Shown here: in pieces, positions 1 to 8,489 of the stretch
Position numbering within the stretch: the stretch's first letter is position 1
Layout of the letters: every line of letters starts with the position of its first letter
DNA from: Mobilitalea sibirica
GTDB taxonomy: Bacteria > Bacillota > Clostridia > Lachnospirales > Lachnospiraceae
Assembly: GCF_015999265.1 (NCBI RefSeq)
Contig: NZ_JAEAGR010000021.1
Span: forward strand, 1-48,264
Length of the DNA: 48,264 nucleotides
Direction: 5' to 3'
The notes under the pieces: model-generated
Told to the model about the DNA's origin: nothing
The model's database searches: none
The model's input: only the letters and a program-made list of their open reading frames with translations
Translations under genes and position numbers: made by a program

Positions 1-21
1 GTTTGTGTTATTATTCGTCAT
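1..21 (-). CDS. Start of an unidentified gene (partial, runs off the left edge)
   Basis: Reading the - strand, an ATG at 21-19 opens a frame whose first seven codons (M-T-N-N-N-T-N) run to the window edge without a stop. It is preceded at the right distance by a Shine-Dalgarno sequence AAGGAG (34-29, 7-nt spacer). No function can be given from seven residues. It would be transcribed divergently from folD. Its ribosome-binding site lies inside a long inverted repeat, described separately. A start codon with a well-spaced SD makes a real gene likely, but only sequence beyond the window can confirm it. Confidence 0.55.
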
Positions 22-97
22 AGAGAAACTCCTTTGTATTGGTGATTGATTGGCTTGGTCGTTAATTATTTTACCATAAGCCTTGGAGTTTCTCTAT
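20..97 (-). promoter_or_regulatory. Inverted repeat enclosing the SD and start codon of the left-edge gene
   Basis: Positions 85-97 and 20-32 are perfect 13-bp inverted arms separated by 52 nt. In the - strand transcript the 3' arm contains GGAG of the SD and the A and U of the start codon, so folding would hide the initiation region. A possible - strand promoter lies just upstream: -35 TTGTAT at 137-132, 17-bp spacer, -10 TATCTT at 114-109. It would start the RNA near 102, so the 5' arm would lie almost at the RNA's 5' end. The repeat is seen directly; a translational switch is inference. Confidence 0.5.
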
Positions 98-178
98 TTT
101 ATTTACACAAGATATTTTACACTATCATGAGATACAATTATGTAAGGTGGATAATAGATGGGTTATATATTTTATGAC

Positions 179-207
179 TTGTGATATTCATTGGAATATA
201 TTAGAAT
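179..207 (+). promoter_or_regulatory. Possible folD promoter
   Basis: TTGTGA (179-184), a 17-bp spacer and TAGAAT (202-207) resemble a sigma-A promoter about 60 bp upstream of folD. The match is moderate in very AT-rich DNA, so this is tentative. Confidence 0.35.
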
Positions 208-266
208 AGATAATATGTGATTGTATGAATTAAATGGACAAAATATAGAATAGGAGTGAAAAATAG

Positions 267-1103
267 ATGACTGTAATAATTGATGGAAAAAAAACATCCT
301 CTGAGATAAAGGATGAATTAAAAGAGAAAGTTGCTAAGCTTAATAAACAAGGCACTCAAATCACCTTAGCGGTTATTCAGGTGGGTAATGATCCTGCCTC
401 AACTGTATATGTAGGAAATAAGAAAAAAGCCTGTGAATATATCGGAATTAAATCCTTAGCCCATGAGTTACCGGAAAACACCTCCCAGGAGGAACTTCTA
501 CAATTAGTTGGAAAGTTAAATCAAGACCCAACTGTTCATGGTATTCTGGTACAGCTTCCTTTACCAAAACACATTGATGAAGACCTCGTTATCCGAACAA
601 TAGCAGCAGAAAAGGATGTGGATGGTTTCCATCCGGAAAGCGTTGGAAAACTAAGTATTGGGCAAAAAGGATTCCTTTCCTGTACTCCTGCCGGTATTAT
701 TCAACTTTTTAAGCGTTATGACATCCCGATGGAAGGAAAAGAATGTGTAATTGTAGGTAGAAGTAATATTGTTGGAAAACCAATGGCACTTTTGATGTTA
801 CGGGAGAATGCAACAGTTACGATATGTCATTCCAGAACCAAGGATTTAGCCGAGGTTACCAAAAGAGCAGATATACTTATCGTGGCGATCGGGAAACCCC
901 GTTTCATTACGAAGGATTTTGTAAAAGAGGGTGCTGTCGTCATTGATGTAGGCATTCACAGAGATGAGAATAACAAGCTTTGCGGAGATGTGGATTATGA
1001 GGATGTTTTTCCAATTGCCAGTGCTATCACACCGGTCCCCGGGGGTGTCGGACCTATGACGATTGCAATGCTTATGAACAACTGCGTGGAAGCTGCATTA
1101 TAA
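267..1103 (+). CDS. folD: Bifunctional methylenetetrahydrofolate dehydrogenase / methenyltetrahydrofolate cyclohydrolase
   Basis: FolD interconverts 5,10-methylene-, 5,10-methenyl- and 10-formyl-tetrahydrofolate in the cytoplasm, supplying one-carbon units for purines and, in anaerobes, for formate-linked C1 flow. The 278-aa length is normal. The family YxxxK catalytic motif is at Y48-K52, followed by [10 protein letters not shown] near residue 90. The Rossmann nucleotide-binding motif GRSNIVGKP is near 165, and the C-terminal signature [10 protein letters not shown] near 255. AGGAG lies 9-10 nt before the ATG. The gene stands alone behind a weak promoter; the CotH gene follows after 47 bp. 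Assignment is secure. Confidence 0.96.
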   Translation: MTVIIDGKKTSSEIKDELKEKVAKLNKQGTQITLAVIQVGNDPASTVYVGNKKKACEYIGIKSLAHELPENTSQEELLQLVGKLNQDPTVHGILVQLPLPKHIDEDLVIRTIAAEKDVDGFHPESVGKLSIGQKGFLSCTPAGIIQLFKRYDIPMEGKECVIVGRSNIVGKPMALLMLRENATVTICHSRTKDLAEVTKRADILIVAIGKPRFITKDFVKEGAVVIDVGIHRDENNKLCGDVDYEDVFPIASAITPVPGGVGPMTIAMLMNNCVEAAL

Positions 1104-1150
1104 AGTTATTCAAAAAATCACTCAAATGAACAGACTAAGGAGAAGGTATC

Positions 1151-3310
1151 ATGCTTAAGAAAAAAAAATATTTAACACTTTTTATAATGTTGAGCTTAAT
1201 ATTTTTATTACCGGTAAAGGTTGGAGCAGAGACTATCATCAGCGAGCCTACATTTTCTGTACCGGCCGGCCTTTATACCGAAGAATTTGATTTAACAATT
1301 ACATCGGATGTAGAAGACGCTTCCATCTATTATACCATTGACGGTAGCGTTCCTTCGGTTGGGAATGCAACCACTTATCCCTATGCGAATCCAATTAAGA
1401 TTAGTAATACGCCTTTGAGAGAGAAACCATCCCCGTTTTTTAGCGGTACGGTTATCAGGGCCATCGTAGTAGGCCCTGAAGGTAGCATAAGTAAGACTGC
1501 AACTGCCTCCTATTTTGTAGATAATAATATATTCAATCGTTACTCCATGCCTATAATATCCATTACCACAGACAATGCGAATCTTTATGATAATAGCATT
1601 GGAATCATGGCCCCATCCAATACAAAAAACAGAGGAAAAGAGTGGGAACGTCCGATTCATTTTGAGTATTTTGATAAAGACGGTAACCTTCAGTTATCCC
1701 AAGATGCCGGAATTAGACTTCATGGGGGTGCTTCAAGAGACTGGGCATTTAAATCTCTTCGTATCTATGCCCGTTCGGAATATGATGAACAAACTCAGTT
1801 TGAATATGATTTTTTTTCCAGTAGTGTAATACCTGCATTGGTAAATAGCGGTGAGAAACAGGATGATATAATAACAAAATTTAAGCGCCTTTTACTCCGG
1901 GCCGGGGGAAATGAAGGTACTGCCGGTGATGCTACTTTCTTTCGTGATGCACTATCCCAGGCTCTTATGACCAATACAAAACTGGATTTACAGGCATATT
2001 CACCGGCTGTAACTTTTATTAACGGAGAATTTTACGGTATTCACAACATTAGAGAACGTCAGGATGATAAATATATTGAAGATCATTATGACATAGATGA
2101 GAATGAAGTTGTTATCTATGAATTTACATACGAAGAAGGAACCGGAAAACAGCAACCTGTTATATCATCAGGCTCTGAATCTGATCTTGAATTCTATAAT
2201 ACTCTTTTAGAATTCATCACTAAGAATGACTTATCTAAGAAAGAAAACTATGAACAGGTACAACAGTGGTTAGATATTGAAAACTTTGTGGATTATCAAA
2301 TTATCAATATCTACGGAGCCAACAGGGACTGGCCCGGCAATAATTGCAAGGCCTGGCGTGTTCGTACAGAATATAACCCGGAGGCAGCTTATGGCTTGGA
2401 CGGAAGGCTTCGTTATCTTGTTTATGATATGGATTTTAATTTCGGTTTATATAATATGCGTGCCGTGAATATGAATTCTTTGGCGGATGCAACGAAGGCG
2501 GGAGGAACAGAATGGCCAAACCAGGATGGTTCAACATTATTCCTTCGAAAGCTTCTGGAGAATGAAGAGTTTCAAACCTATTTCAATCAAAGATTTTTAG
2601 ATCTTTTAAACACAAATTTTGATAAAGATTCTGTGATTACTTTAATTGATCAAATTTCCGGTTATTATAGTAATGGAGCAATCGAGGAGCAGAAAACCAG
2701 ATATTTCCTACTACATGATTGGCATAGAAATATTGAAGCAGTCAAAATGTTTATCGACAAAAGACCTGCCATAGTCAAATCTCATTTGGCCGGTAAATTC
2801 AAACTGGGCAAAATGTATTTTCTATCCATAGGTGTTGCCAATGAAACGAATCCCTTAGGAGGAAAGATTCAGATTAATACAATAACCATTGATGGAAACT
2901 CTAAAGGAGTCATTAACGGTGTTTGGAAAAAGTCCTATTATGAAAAACTTCCTACCTTGTTAACTGCTATACCTGATGAGGGTTATGAATTCGTCTCCTG
3001 GAGTGGAGCGTCAGACAGTACCGAACCTACGATTGATGCTTCTATGCTTTATAATGACAGTGGTGATGTTAATCTTACTCCGATATTTAGGTTGATTTCA
3101 GCTAATGGGGAAGAAACAAAGGAAAGCGCAACAACAGATTATGAGAATGATAATATAGATGAAGCTCTTGATACTAAGGATGAACAAAAGCAGTCAAATC
3201 AGAATAATAATTCTACGTTTTATATCATCAGCCTAATTATTATAACTGCACTTTTTATTCTTGTCGTTGTTTCCTACGTTCGACAAAACAGAAAGAACAA
3301 TCATTCATAG
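1151..3310 (+). CDS. Secreted, membrane-anchored CotH-kinase family protein
   Basis: The 719-aa protein starts with a signal peptide (KKKK then a hydrophobic run to about residue 26). A chitobiase/Fn3-like domain follows (about 30-125, with YYTIDGSVPS), then a CotH kinase domain (about 130-550). CotH-type signatures include HGGASRDW-FKSLR, the RAGGNEGT-ATFFRDALSQ segment, NGEFYGIHNIRER and YDMDFNFG. Residues about 560-650 (GGKIQINTI...GYEFVSWSG) resemble a bacterial surface repeat domain. The tail has an acidic/Gln-Asn-rich linker, one transmembrane helix (about 690-710) and a basic end, so the protein is probably held outside the membrane. CotH of Bacillus phosphorylates spore-coat proteins; the substrate here is unknown. 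ATG follows AAGGAG. The next gene starts 29 bp on, suggesting cotranscription. Confidence 0.85.
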   Translation: MLKKKKYLTLFIMLSLIFLLPVKVGAETIISEPTFSVPAGLYTEEFDLTITSDVEDASIYYTIDGSVPSVGNATTYPYANPIKISNTPLREKPSPFFSGTVIRAIVVGPEGSISKTATASYFVDNNIFNRYSMPIISITTDNANLYDNSIGIMAPSNTKNRGKEWERPIHFEYFDKDGNLQLSQDAGIRLHGGASRDWAFKSLRIYARSEYDEQTQFEYDFFSSSVIPALVNSGEKQDDIITKFKRLLLRAGGNEGTAGDATFFRDALSQALMTNTKLDLQAYSPAVTFINGEFYGIHNIRERQDDKYIEDHYDIDENEVVIYEFTYEEGTGKQQPVISSGSESDLEFYNTLLEFITKNDLSKKENYEQVQQWLDIENFVDYQIINIYGANRDWPGNNCKAWRVRTEYNPEAAYGLDGRLRYLVYDMDFNFGLYNMRAVNMNSLADATKAGGTEWPNQDGSTLFLRKLLENEEFQTYFNQRFLDLLNTNFDKDSVITLIDQISGYYSNGAIEEQKTRYFLLHDWHRNIEAVKMFIDKRPAIVKSHLAGKFKLGKMYFLSIGVANETNPLGGKIQINTITIDGNSKGVINGVWKKSYYEKLPTLLTAIPDEGYEFVSWSGASDSTEPTIDASMLYNDSGDVNLTPIFRLISANGEETKESATTDYENDNIDEALDTKDEQKQSNQNNNSTFYIISLIIITALFILVVVSYVRQNRKNNHS

Positions 3311-3339
3311 AGAATTTTAAAAGATAAGGATAAATAGGT

Positions 3340-3930
3340 ATGAATATAGAACAGTATATTTTATTTCGAGAGAAAAAATATAAAATACTAGACGTCACAC
3401 AGGATTTTATTATACATCCTTCGGTTTTAAGCGCTGAGTCGATAACAAAAGATTCGTTACAACTATCTTTTGCTGCCGGATATCATTTTGTGAATCAGGC
3501 ATTGTATCTGGACTATATGACTGTACTTAACGATTCTAATACTATGATCAAGGATGGATACCATAACAGACCTGTATATTATACCGGAGCAATCCTGATA
3601 GGCTCTGACCTAATTAACGATTATGATGTCAAAGAGGAAACAGCTTGTTTTTCTTATAAAAATGTATATGAGCTCATCTTAAAGCAGGGTTTTTTGGAAA
3701 TTACCGCAGATCATAGTAAATCCATGCTTAGAATTAGAAAAAATCTGGAATTAGGTTTGAGAGACCTATCTAAGAAAAGAGACCTGCGATGTATCGAACA
3801 CTTTCTTGAGGATATCTTTCTGGGGGAATACAGCAGTAACCACTCATTGAAACAGAAACTTAAGATACTTAGGGATATGAAAAAGAAATACTATTCTAAT
3901 AATTGTTTTCATGAAATCCAGGGATTTTAA
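3340..3930 (+). CDS. Conserved-looking protein of unknown function
   Basis: I do not recognise this 196-aa protein. It has no signal peptide or membrane segment and is mixed alpha/beta in composition. The C-terminal half is rich in Lys/Arg and looks helical (about 120-190, with LRIRKNLELGLRDLSKKRDL). It follows the CotH-kinase gene by 29 bp with AAGGAT as ribosome-binding site, so the two may be one operon. rimO begins 109 bp later. Codon use looks like that of its neighbours, and I see no truncation or frameshift. A link to CotH function is only a neighbourhood inference. Confidence 0.75.
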   Translation: MNIEQYILFREKKYKILDVTQDFIIHPSVLSAESITKDSLQLSFAAGYHFVNQALYLDYMTVLNDSNTMIKDGYHNRPVYYTGAILIGSDLINDYDVKEETACFSYKNVYELILKQGFLEITADHSKSMLRIRKNLELGLRDLSKKRDLRCIEHFLEDIFLGEYSSNHSLKQKLKILRDMKKKYYSNNCFHEIQGF

Positions 3931-4039
3931 AAATTAGTTTCCTTTTTGAAAAAAAACTGTTAAAATGATGTTTGCATAAAGAACATAAAACAATAAAACG
4001 TAAATGACTTCGTTTGACAAGAAATAAAGGAGACCGATA

Positions 4040-5383
4040 ATGAATATATTTTTTGTTTCACTCGGATGTGATAAGAATTTAGTAGACAGCGAGACTATGC
4101 TTGGTATTCTTCATGAGAACGGATATCGTATCACGAATGAAGAAACATCAGCAGATATTATAATTGTAAACACCTGTTGCTTTATACAGGATGCAAAGCA
4201 GGAGAGTGTTAATGTAATCCTTGAGATGGCGCAATATAAAAAAACCGGTAAGTTAAAAGCATTAATCGTAACCGGTTGTATGGCAGAGCGTTACAAAGAA
4301 GAAATCACGAAGGAAATACCAGAAGTGGATGCTTTACTTGGCACATCCAGCTTTACCGAGATATTGAAAGTGATTGATGAAATAGTAGATGGTAAGCGGC
4401 CTACCCATTTTAATGATTTGGACAGGCTACCTACCACCAGTGCAAAACGAATACTCACCTCCGGTAGCCATTACGCTTATTTAAAGATAGCGGAAGGCTG
4501 TGATAAGCATTGTACGTATTGCGTAATCCCACAGGTCAGAGGAAATTACAGAAGTGTACCGATGGAAAATTTGATCAGTGAGGCTAAATATCTTGCTTCA
4601 CAGGGAATTAAAGAATTAATTTTAGTAGCACAGGAGACAACCCTTTATGGTGTTGATTTATATGGTGAAAAAACTCTTCCTAAGTTATTGAAAGAACTAT
4701 GTAAGGTAGAAGGAATCGCTTGGATTAGAATATTATACTGTTACCCGGAGGAGATCACTCCTGAATTGATACAGGTTATGAAAGAAGAAGAAAAAATCTG
4801 CAATTACTTAGATATTCCGATTCAACATGCCTGTGACCGTATCTTAAAACTCATGGGGAGAAAAACCAATCAGGAAGATTTAATTCGTATCGTTACAGAG
4901 CTTAGAAACAATATTCCTGATATTGTTTTACGTACTACTTTGATCACAGGCTTTCCTACAGAAACGGAGGATGAGCATAAGGAGTTATTAGAATTTGTTC
5001 AAAAACTAAAATTCGAACGTTTAGGTGTGTTCACCTATTCTAAAGAGGAAAATACTGCTGCAGCAAAACTTAGGCCACAGATAACAGCCAAGGTGAAAAA
5101 GCTTAGACAAAAAGAATTAATGAAACAACAGCAAACCATAGTATTTCATCATACGGAAGCATTTATCGGTAAAACTGTAGATGTATTAATCGAAGGAAAG
5201 ATAACAGAAGAAGAACAGGTTTATATCGGTAGGACCTATATGGATGCACCGCAGGTTGACGGTTTCATCTTTTTATCCTCCGAACAAGAGCTGATGTCCG
5301 GTGATATGGTTAAGGCTTTGATTACCGGAGCAAAGAATTACGATCTCATAGGAGATATAGTGAAAGGAAGTGTAAATGAATGA
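4040..5383 (+). CDS. rimO: Ribosomal protein S12 methylthiotransferase RimO
   Basis: RimO is a radical-SAM enzyme with two Fe-S clusters that methylthiolates the conserved aspartate of ribosomal protein S12. In this 447-aa protein the N-terminal cluster cysteines are C10, C46 and C80. The radical-SAM triad CxxxCxxC is C154-C158-C161 (EGCDKHCTYC). A C-terminal TRAM-like domain covers about 375-445. The length and LGCDKNLVDSE start favour RimO over MiaB. A strong AAAGGAG precedes the ATG. Its end overlaps the pgsA start by 4 bp (ATGA), showing a rimO-pgsA-cinA operon. Confidence 0.95.
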   Translation: MNIFFVSLGCDKNLVDSETMLGILHENGYRITNEETSADIIIVNTCCFIQDAKQESVNVILEMAQYKKTGKLKALIVTGCMAERYKEEITKEIPEVDALLGTSSFTEILKVIDEIVDGKRPTHFNDLDRLPTTSAKRILTSGSHYAYLKIAEGCDKHCTYCVIPQVRGNYRSVPMENLISEAKYLASQGIKELILVAQETTLYGVDLYGEKTLPKLLKELCKVEGIAWIRILYCYPEEITPELIQVMKEEEKICNYLDIPIQHACDRILKLMGRKTNQEDLIRIVTELRNNIPDIVLRTTLITGFPTETEDEHKELLEFVQKLKFERLGVFTYSKEENTAAAKLRPQITAKVKKLRQKELMKQQQTIVFHHTEAFIGKTVDVLIEGKITEEEQVYIGRTYMDAPQVDGFIFLSSEQELMSGDMVKALITGAKNYDLIGDIVKGSVNE

Positions 5384-5925
5384 ATTTACCAAATAAAATA
5401 ACGATTGTCCGAATATTAATGATACCAATTTTTTTGATTTTTATGTTGGTACCCGGCATCACCTATGGGCAATATATTGCTGCGGCTATTTTTATCCTGG
5501 CAGCCTTAACGGATGCTTTGGACGGATATTTAGCTAGGAAGAACAATCTAATTACTAATTTCGGAAAATTCATGGATCCTCTTGCCGATAAGCTGTTGGT
5601 TTCCAGTGCGTTAATTAGTTTTGTTGAGCTTAAGCTGGTACCGGCCTGGATCGTAATCTTAATCATAGCCAGGGAGTTTATCATCAGTGGTTTTCGACTG
5701 ATAGCTTCTGATAACGGAGTAGTAATTGCTGCCAGTTGGTGGGGTAAATTAAAAACCAATGTCCAAATCGTTATGAGTGTAATGTTAATCATTAATTTGG
5801 ACTATACTATCATTGATATTCTCGAACAAATCGCGATTTATTTGGCATTAGCACTAACTATCATTTCTATGGTGGATTATATTTGGAAAAACATAAAGGT
5901 ATTAAGTGAAAACAACAGTAAATAA
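5380..5925 (+). CDS. pgsA: CDP-diacylglycerol-glycerol-3-phosphate 3-phosphatidyltransferase
   Basis: PgsA makes phosphatidylglycerol phosphate from CDP-diacylglycerol and glycerol-3-phosphate at the membrane, the committed step to phosphatidylglycerol and cardiolipin. The 181-aa protein is mostly transmembrane helices. It carries the CDP-alcohol phosphotransferase signature D48-G49..A52-R53...G62...D66...D70. It is coupled to rimO by an ATGA overlap and followed 21 bp later by cinA; pgsA-cinA adjacency is common in Firmicutes. Another CDP-alcohol phosphatidyltransferase specificity is possible but less likely in this context. Confidence 0.93.
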   Translation: MNLPNKITIVRILMIPIFLIFMLVPGITYGQYIAAAIFILAALTDALDGYLARKNNLITNFGKFMDPLADKLLVSSALISFVELKLVPAWIVILIIAREFIISGFRLIASDNGVVIAASWWGKLKTNVQIVMSVMLIINLDYTIIDILEQIAIYLALALTIISMVDYIWKNIKVLSENNSK

Positions 5926-5946
5926 TTCATGGAAGGAAGTCTCCCA

Positions 5947-7245
5947 ATGACCGTTGAATTAATCAGTGTCGGAACCGAACTGCTGTTAGGTAATATCGTC
6001 AATACCAATGCAAACTACTTATCAAAAAAATGTGCTGAATTAGGCCTTTCTCTGTTTTATCAAATTACTGTTGGTGATAATGAAAACAGATTAATTGATA
6101 CAGTGAAAACCGCAATGTCCAGGTCCGATATCATTATACTAACCGGGGGATTAGGACCCACCCAGGATGACCTGACGAAAGAAGCAGTAGCAAAGGCTTT
6201 GGGACGTAAACTTGTTATGGATGAGCATAGCAGGGAACGGATTTTAAAATATTTTGACCGAATTAGTTACGATAAGCAGGATAACCAAATACAGAAAGCT
6301 TCAGCAATTGCGTCGAAAGCTTTGTCAAAAATAACGGATAACAATTGGAAACAGGCATTAAAGATTGATGACTGTTTCGTGATTGATAATGACAACGGAA
6401 CCGCTCCGGGCTATATTATTAAAGAGAATCATAAGATCATATTTCTACTTCCCGGTCCACCTTCTGAGATGATTCCGATGTTTGAACAGAAAATGTTTCC
6501 TTACCTAAAAGAAACACAGCAGAAAGTATTTATCTCAAAGATGGTGAAAATATGTGGTATCGGTGAAAGCAGGGCTGAAACTCGGATACTGGATTTGATC
6601 GAAAAGCAAACCAATCCTACCATTGCCCCTTATGCCAAAAGCGGCGAAGTACATTTTCGTATTACTGCATCTGCAGATAATGAAAATACGGCTGAAAGTA
6701 TGATACAACCTCTGCTGAAAGAACTTATGAATCGATTTGGTGATAACATCTATACGACAAGCGAAGAGGAAACTCTAGAAGATGTTGTAGTAAAACTGCT
6801 TCAGAAGCAAGGTTTAAAACTTGTGACTGCAGAATCATGTACAGGGGGATTGTTAACCGGTCGTATTGTAAACATACCCGGTGCCTCATCTGTTTTTACA
6901 GAGGGTTTTATTACTTATTCGAATGAATCTAAGATGAAATATCTTGGAGTAGATAAAAAGACCCTGGATCAATATGGTGCGGTTAGTGAAGAGACAGCTA
7001 CCCAGATGGTTAAGGGTGCAGCTGATACCACAGGATGCGAGGCTGCCTTAGCAATTACCGGTATTGCCGGTCCGGATGGTGGTACAAAAGAAAAGCCGAT
7101 TGGTTTAGTCTATATAGGGTGTTATTTGAAAGGAATAGTAACAGTCAGAGAATACCGATTACGGGGTAACCGTGAAAAGATCAGGGAACAGAGTGTCATA
7201 CACGCTCTAGATCTTTTAAGAAGATGTCTGATGAATATGTCATAA
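5947..7245 (+). CDS. cinA: CinA-like protein (nicotinamide-nucleotide amidohydrolase type)
   Basis: This 432-aa two-domain protein has an N-terminal molybdopterin-binding-like (COG1058) domain (SVGTELLLGNIVNTN, TGGLGPTQDD). The C-terminal domain is PncC-type, with TAESCTGGLLTGRI, and in characterised relatives hydrolyses NMN to nicotinate mononucleotide for NAD salvage. The frame is open from an ATG at 5929, but that ATG is followed at once by GGAAGGAAG, which is the SD for the ATG at 5947, so I use 5947. In many Firmicutes cinA is followed directly by recA; here a strong terminator follows and recA lies 16 kb away. Confidence 0.93.
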   Translation: MTVELISVGTELLLGNIVNTNANYLSKKCAELGLSLFYQITVGDNENRLIDTVKTAMSRSDIIILTGGLGPTQDDLTKEAVAKALGRKLVMDEHSRERILKYFDRISYDKQDNQIQKASAIASKALSKITDNNWKQALKIDDCFVIDNDNGTAPGYIIKENHKIIFLLPGPPSEMIPMFEQKMFPYLKETQQKVFISKMVKICGIGESRAETRILDLIEKQTNPTIAPYAKSGEVHFRITASADNENTAESMIQPLLKELMNRFGDNIYTTSEEETLEDVVVKLLQKQGLKLVTAESCTGGLLTGRIVNIPGASSVFTEGFITYSNESKMKYLGVDKKTLDQYGAVSEETATQMVKGAADTTGCEAALAITGIAGPDGGTKEKPIGLVYIGCYLKGIVTVREYRLRGNREKIREQSVIHALDLLRRCLMNMS

Positions 7246-7247
7246 AC

Positions 7248-7293
7248 ATTACCTAATAATGGTTTATTGTACCATTATTAGGTAATTATTTTG
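7248..7293 (+). terminator. Terminator of the rimO-pgsA-cinA operon
   Basis: Perfect 15-bp arms at 7248-7262 and 7272-7286 with a 9-nt loop are followed by TATTTT. The hairpin begins 3 bp past the cinA stop codon. Confidence 0.85.
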
Positions 7294-7408
7294 TAAAAAT
7301 GGAATAACAAGGAATAATGAGTGAATAATTTTCTATTTATTTTGGATAAGTTTAGAATAATACCATAGAAATGACACAGTTGTATTATATTGTAGTATCA
7401 AGAAATAG

Positions 7409-7535
7409 TTTTTATACAACAAGAATTTTCTCTGTTGCATAAAAATACTCCGTGAGGATGCGTACTAACACGAAAGGTAATGATTACTTCGTGATGTGTT
7501 TTACGCGGTGATTGCGTAAGCAATCTTTCTTATTT
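7409..7535 (+). promoter_or_regulatory. Three consecutive hairpins in the leader of the GerMN lipoprotein gene
   Basis: The 383-bp gap after cinA holds three stem-loops in a row. First: arms 7409-7421 and 7433-7445. Second: a nested stem from 7460-7464 paired with 7502-7506, inwards through AACAC/GTGTT and CACGAA/TTCGTG. Third: a short stem 7510-7515 with 7520-7525 followed by TTTCTTATTT, which looks like a weak intrinsic terminator about 100 bp before the ATG at 7629. The order recalls a leader with an attenuator, or a small RNA with its own terminator. I match it to no riboswitch class I know. Confidence 0.4.
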
Positions 7536-7628
7536 GCGCGATGTGATGTAAGGAATGCATCTGTTTTCATTTAATACATTTTTTATTAGGTATTATCGTT
7601 ACCGAAAGCGGCAGTATGGAGGGATTTT

Positions 7629-8267
7629 ATGAAAAGTAACCAGAAGAAAATAATATTGACTACTATATTAATCTTTACTATTTTATTATACGGCTGTGAC
7701 AAAATACGTGTTAACACATATAAGGAAGCGGGAGAACCCGGAGTTGAATCCGCTCAGAAGAAGGCAAAGAATTCGGATTCAGAATCAATTGAAGACGATA
7801 GTGAAGACATTTCCGACATAACAATGGCTACACAGGAGGAAGATGATAATAAGGATGAACCAACACCTACCGGAATTCAACCGGTAGATAATGTTGAATT
7901 ACTAGTATACACGATTAATGGAGCCGCTAATTTAGAAGCAGTTACCGCCTTAATTCCTGAGGGCAAGGAAATTACTCCTCAATTAATTGTGGATACAGTA
8001 AAATCTTCTATGGCAGATAATTCATTGTCTATAGGTATTGAAAGTGTAACAACAGAGGATGATGCTGTTATTGTTAGCTTTTATTCGGATCAACCGCCGC
8101 TCATGAACGTAGGCGCCGGAATGGAAGCCGCTATTCTTGATGCGATAGCACAAAGCCTTATTGATAATCTGGATGATTACAATAAAGTTATTTATAGGGT
8201 AGAAGGTAATGCATATTCCAGTGGTCACATAGAACTTGATATAAATGAAGTTTATTTGGGCAATTAA
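7629..8267 (+). CDS. Lipoprotein with GerMN-type domain
   Basis: The 212-aa protein has a lipoprotein signal peptide ending in lipobox L-Y-G-C with Cys23 as the lipidation site. A Ser/Glu/Asp-rich linker covers about 35-80, and a globular domain about 88-212. The segment from VELLVYTINGAANLEAV to YNKVIYRVEGNAYSSGHI fits the GerMN fold found in GerM of spore formers, where it assists the mother-cell/forespore channel and germination. Identification rests on pattern and layout, so GerMN is likely but not certain. SD GGAGG precedes the ATG. The gene is flanked by hairpins on both sides and appears monocistronic. Confidence 0.7.
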   Translation: MKSNQKKIILTTILIFTILLYGCDKIRVNTYKEAGEPGVESAQKKAKNSDSESIEDDSEDISDITMATQEEDDNKDEPTPTGIQPVDNVELLVYTINGAANLEAVTALIPEGKEITPQLIVDTVKSSMADNSLSIGIESVTTEDDAVIVSFYSDQPPLMNVGAGMEAAILDAIAQSLIDNLDDYNKVIYRVEGNAYSSGHIELDINEVYLGN

Positions 8268-8384
8268 TTATATTTATCGTAATTTCATCTTAATGAAACT
8301 TGAACATTTGATATATATATAACGATCAATAACAAATAAAGGATTCGTTTATTCTTTGATAATGTAGATATAATATGTAATATC

Positions 8385-8435
8385 AATATTAGGTAATTGC
8401 GATACAGAATATGTATTCGACAATTACCTAATATT
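8385..8435. terminator. Long inverted repeat, possibly a bidirectional terminator
   Basis: Perfect 15-bp arms at 8385-8399 and 8421-8435 enclose a smaller imperfect stem. No T-run follows on the + strand, so termination is uncertain. Its core ATTACCTAATA is the same as that of the cinA terminator at 7248-7286, so related inverted repeats flank the GerMN gene. Confidence 0.5.
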
Positions 8436-8489
8436 ATGATTCTAGTAAATATTTGTTAATAAATGATGAAAGTATAAAAAGGTGGAAAA

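Noticed and set aside
1292-1660. 122-codon open frame on the - strand inside the CotH-kinase gene
   Set aside because: It lies opposite a well-supported gene, has low-complexity Ile/Tyr/Arg composition and no family resemblance.
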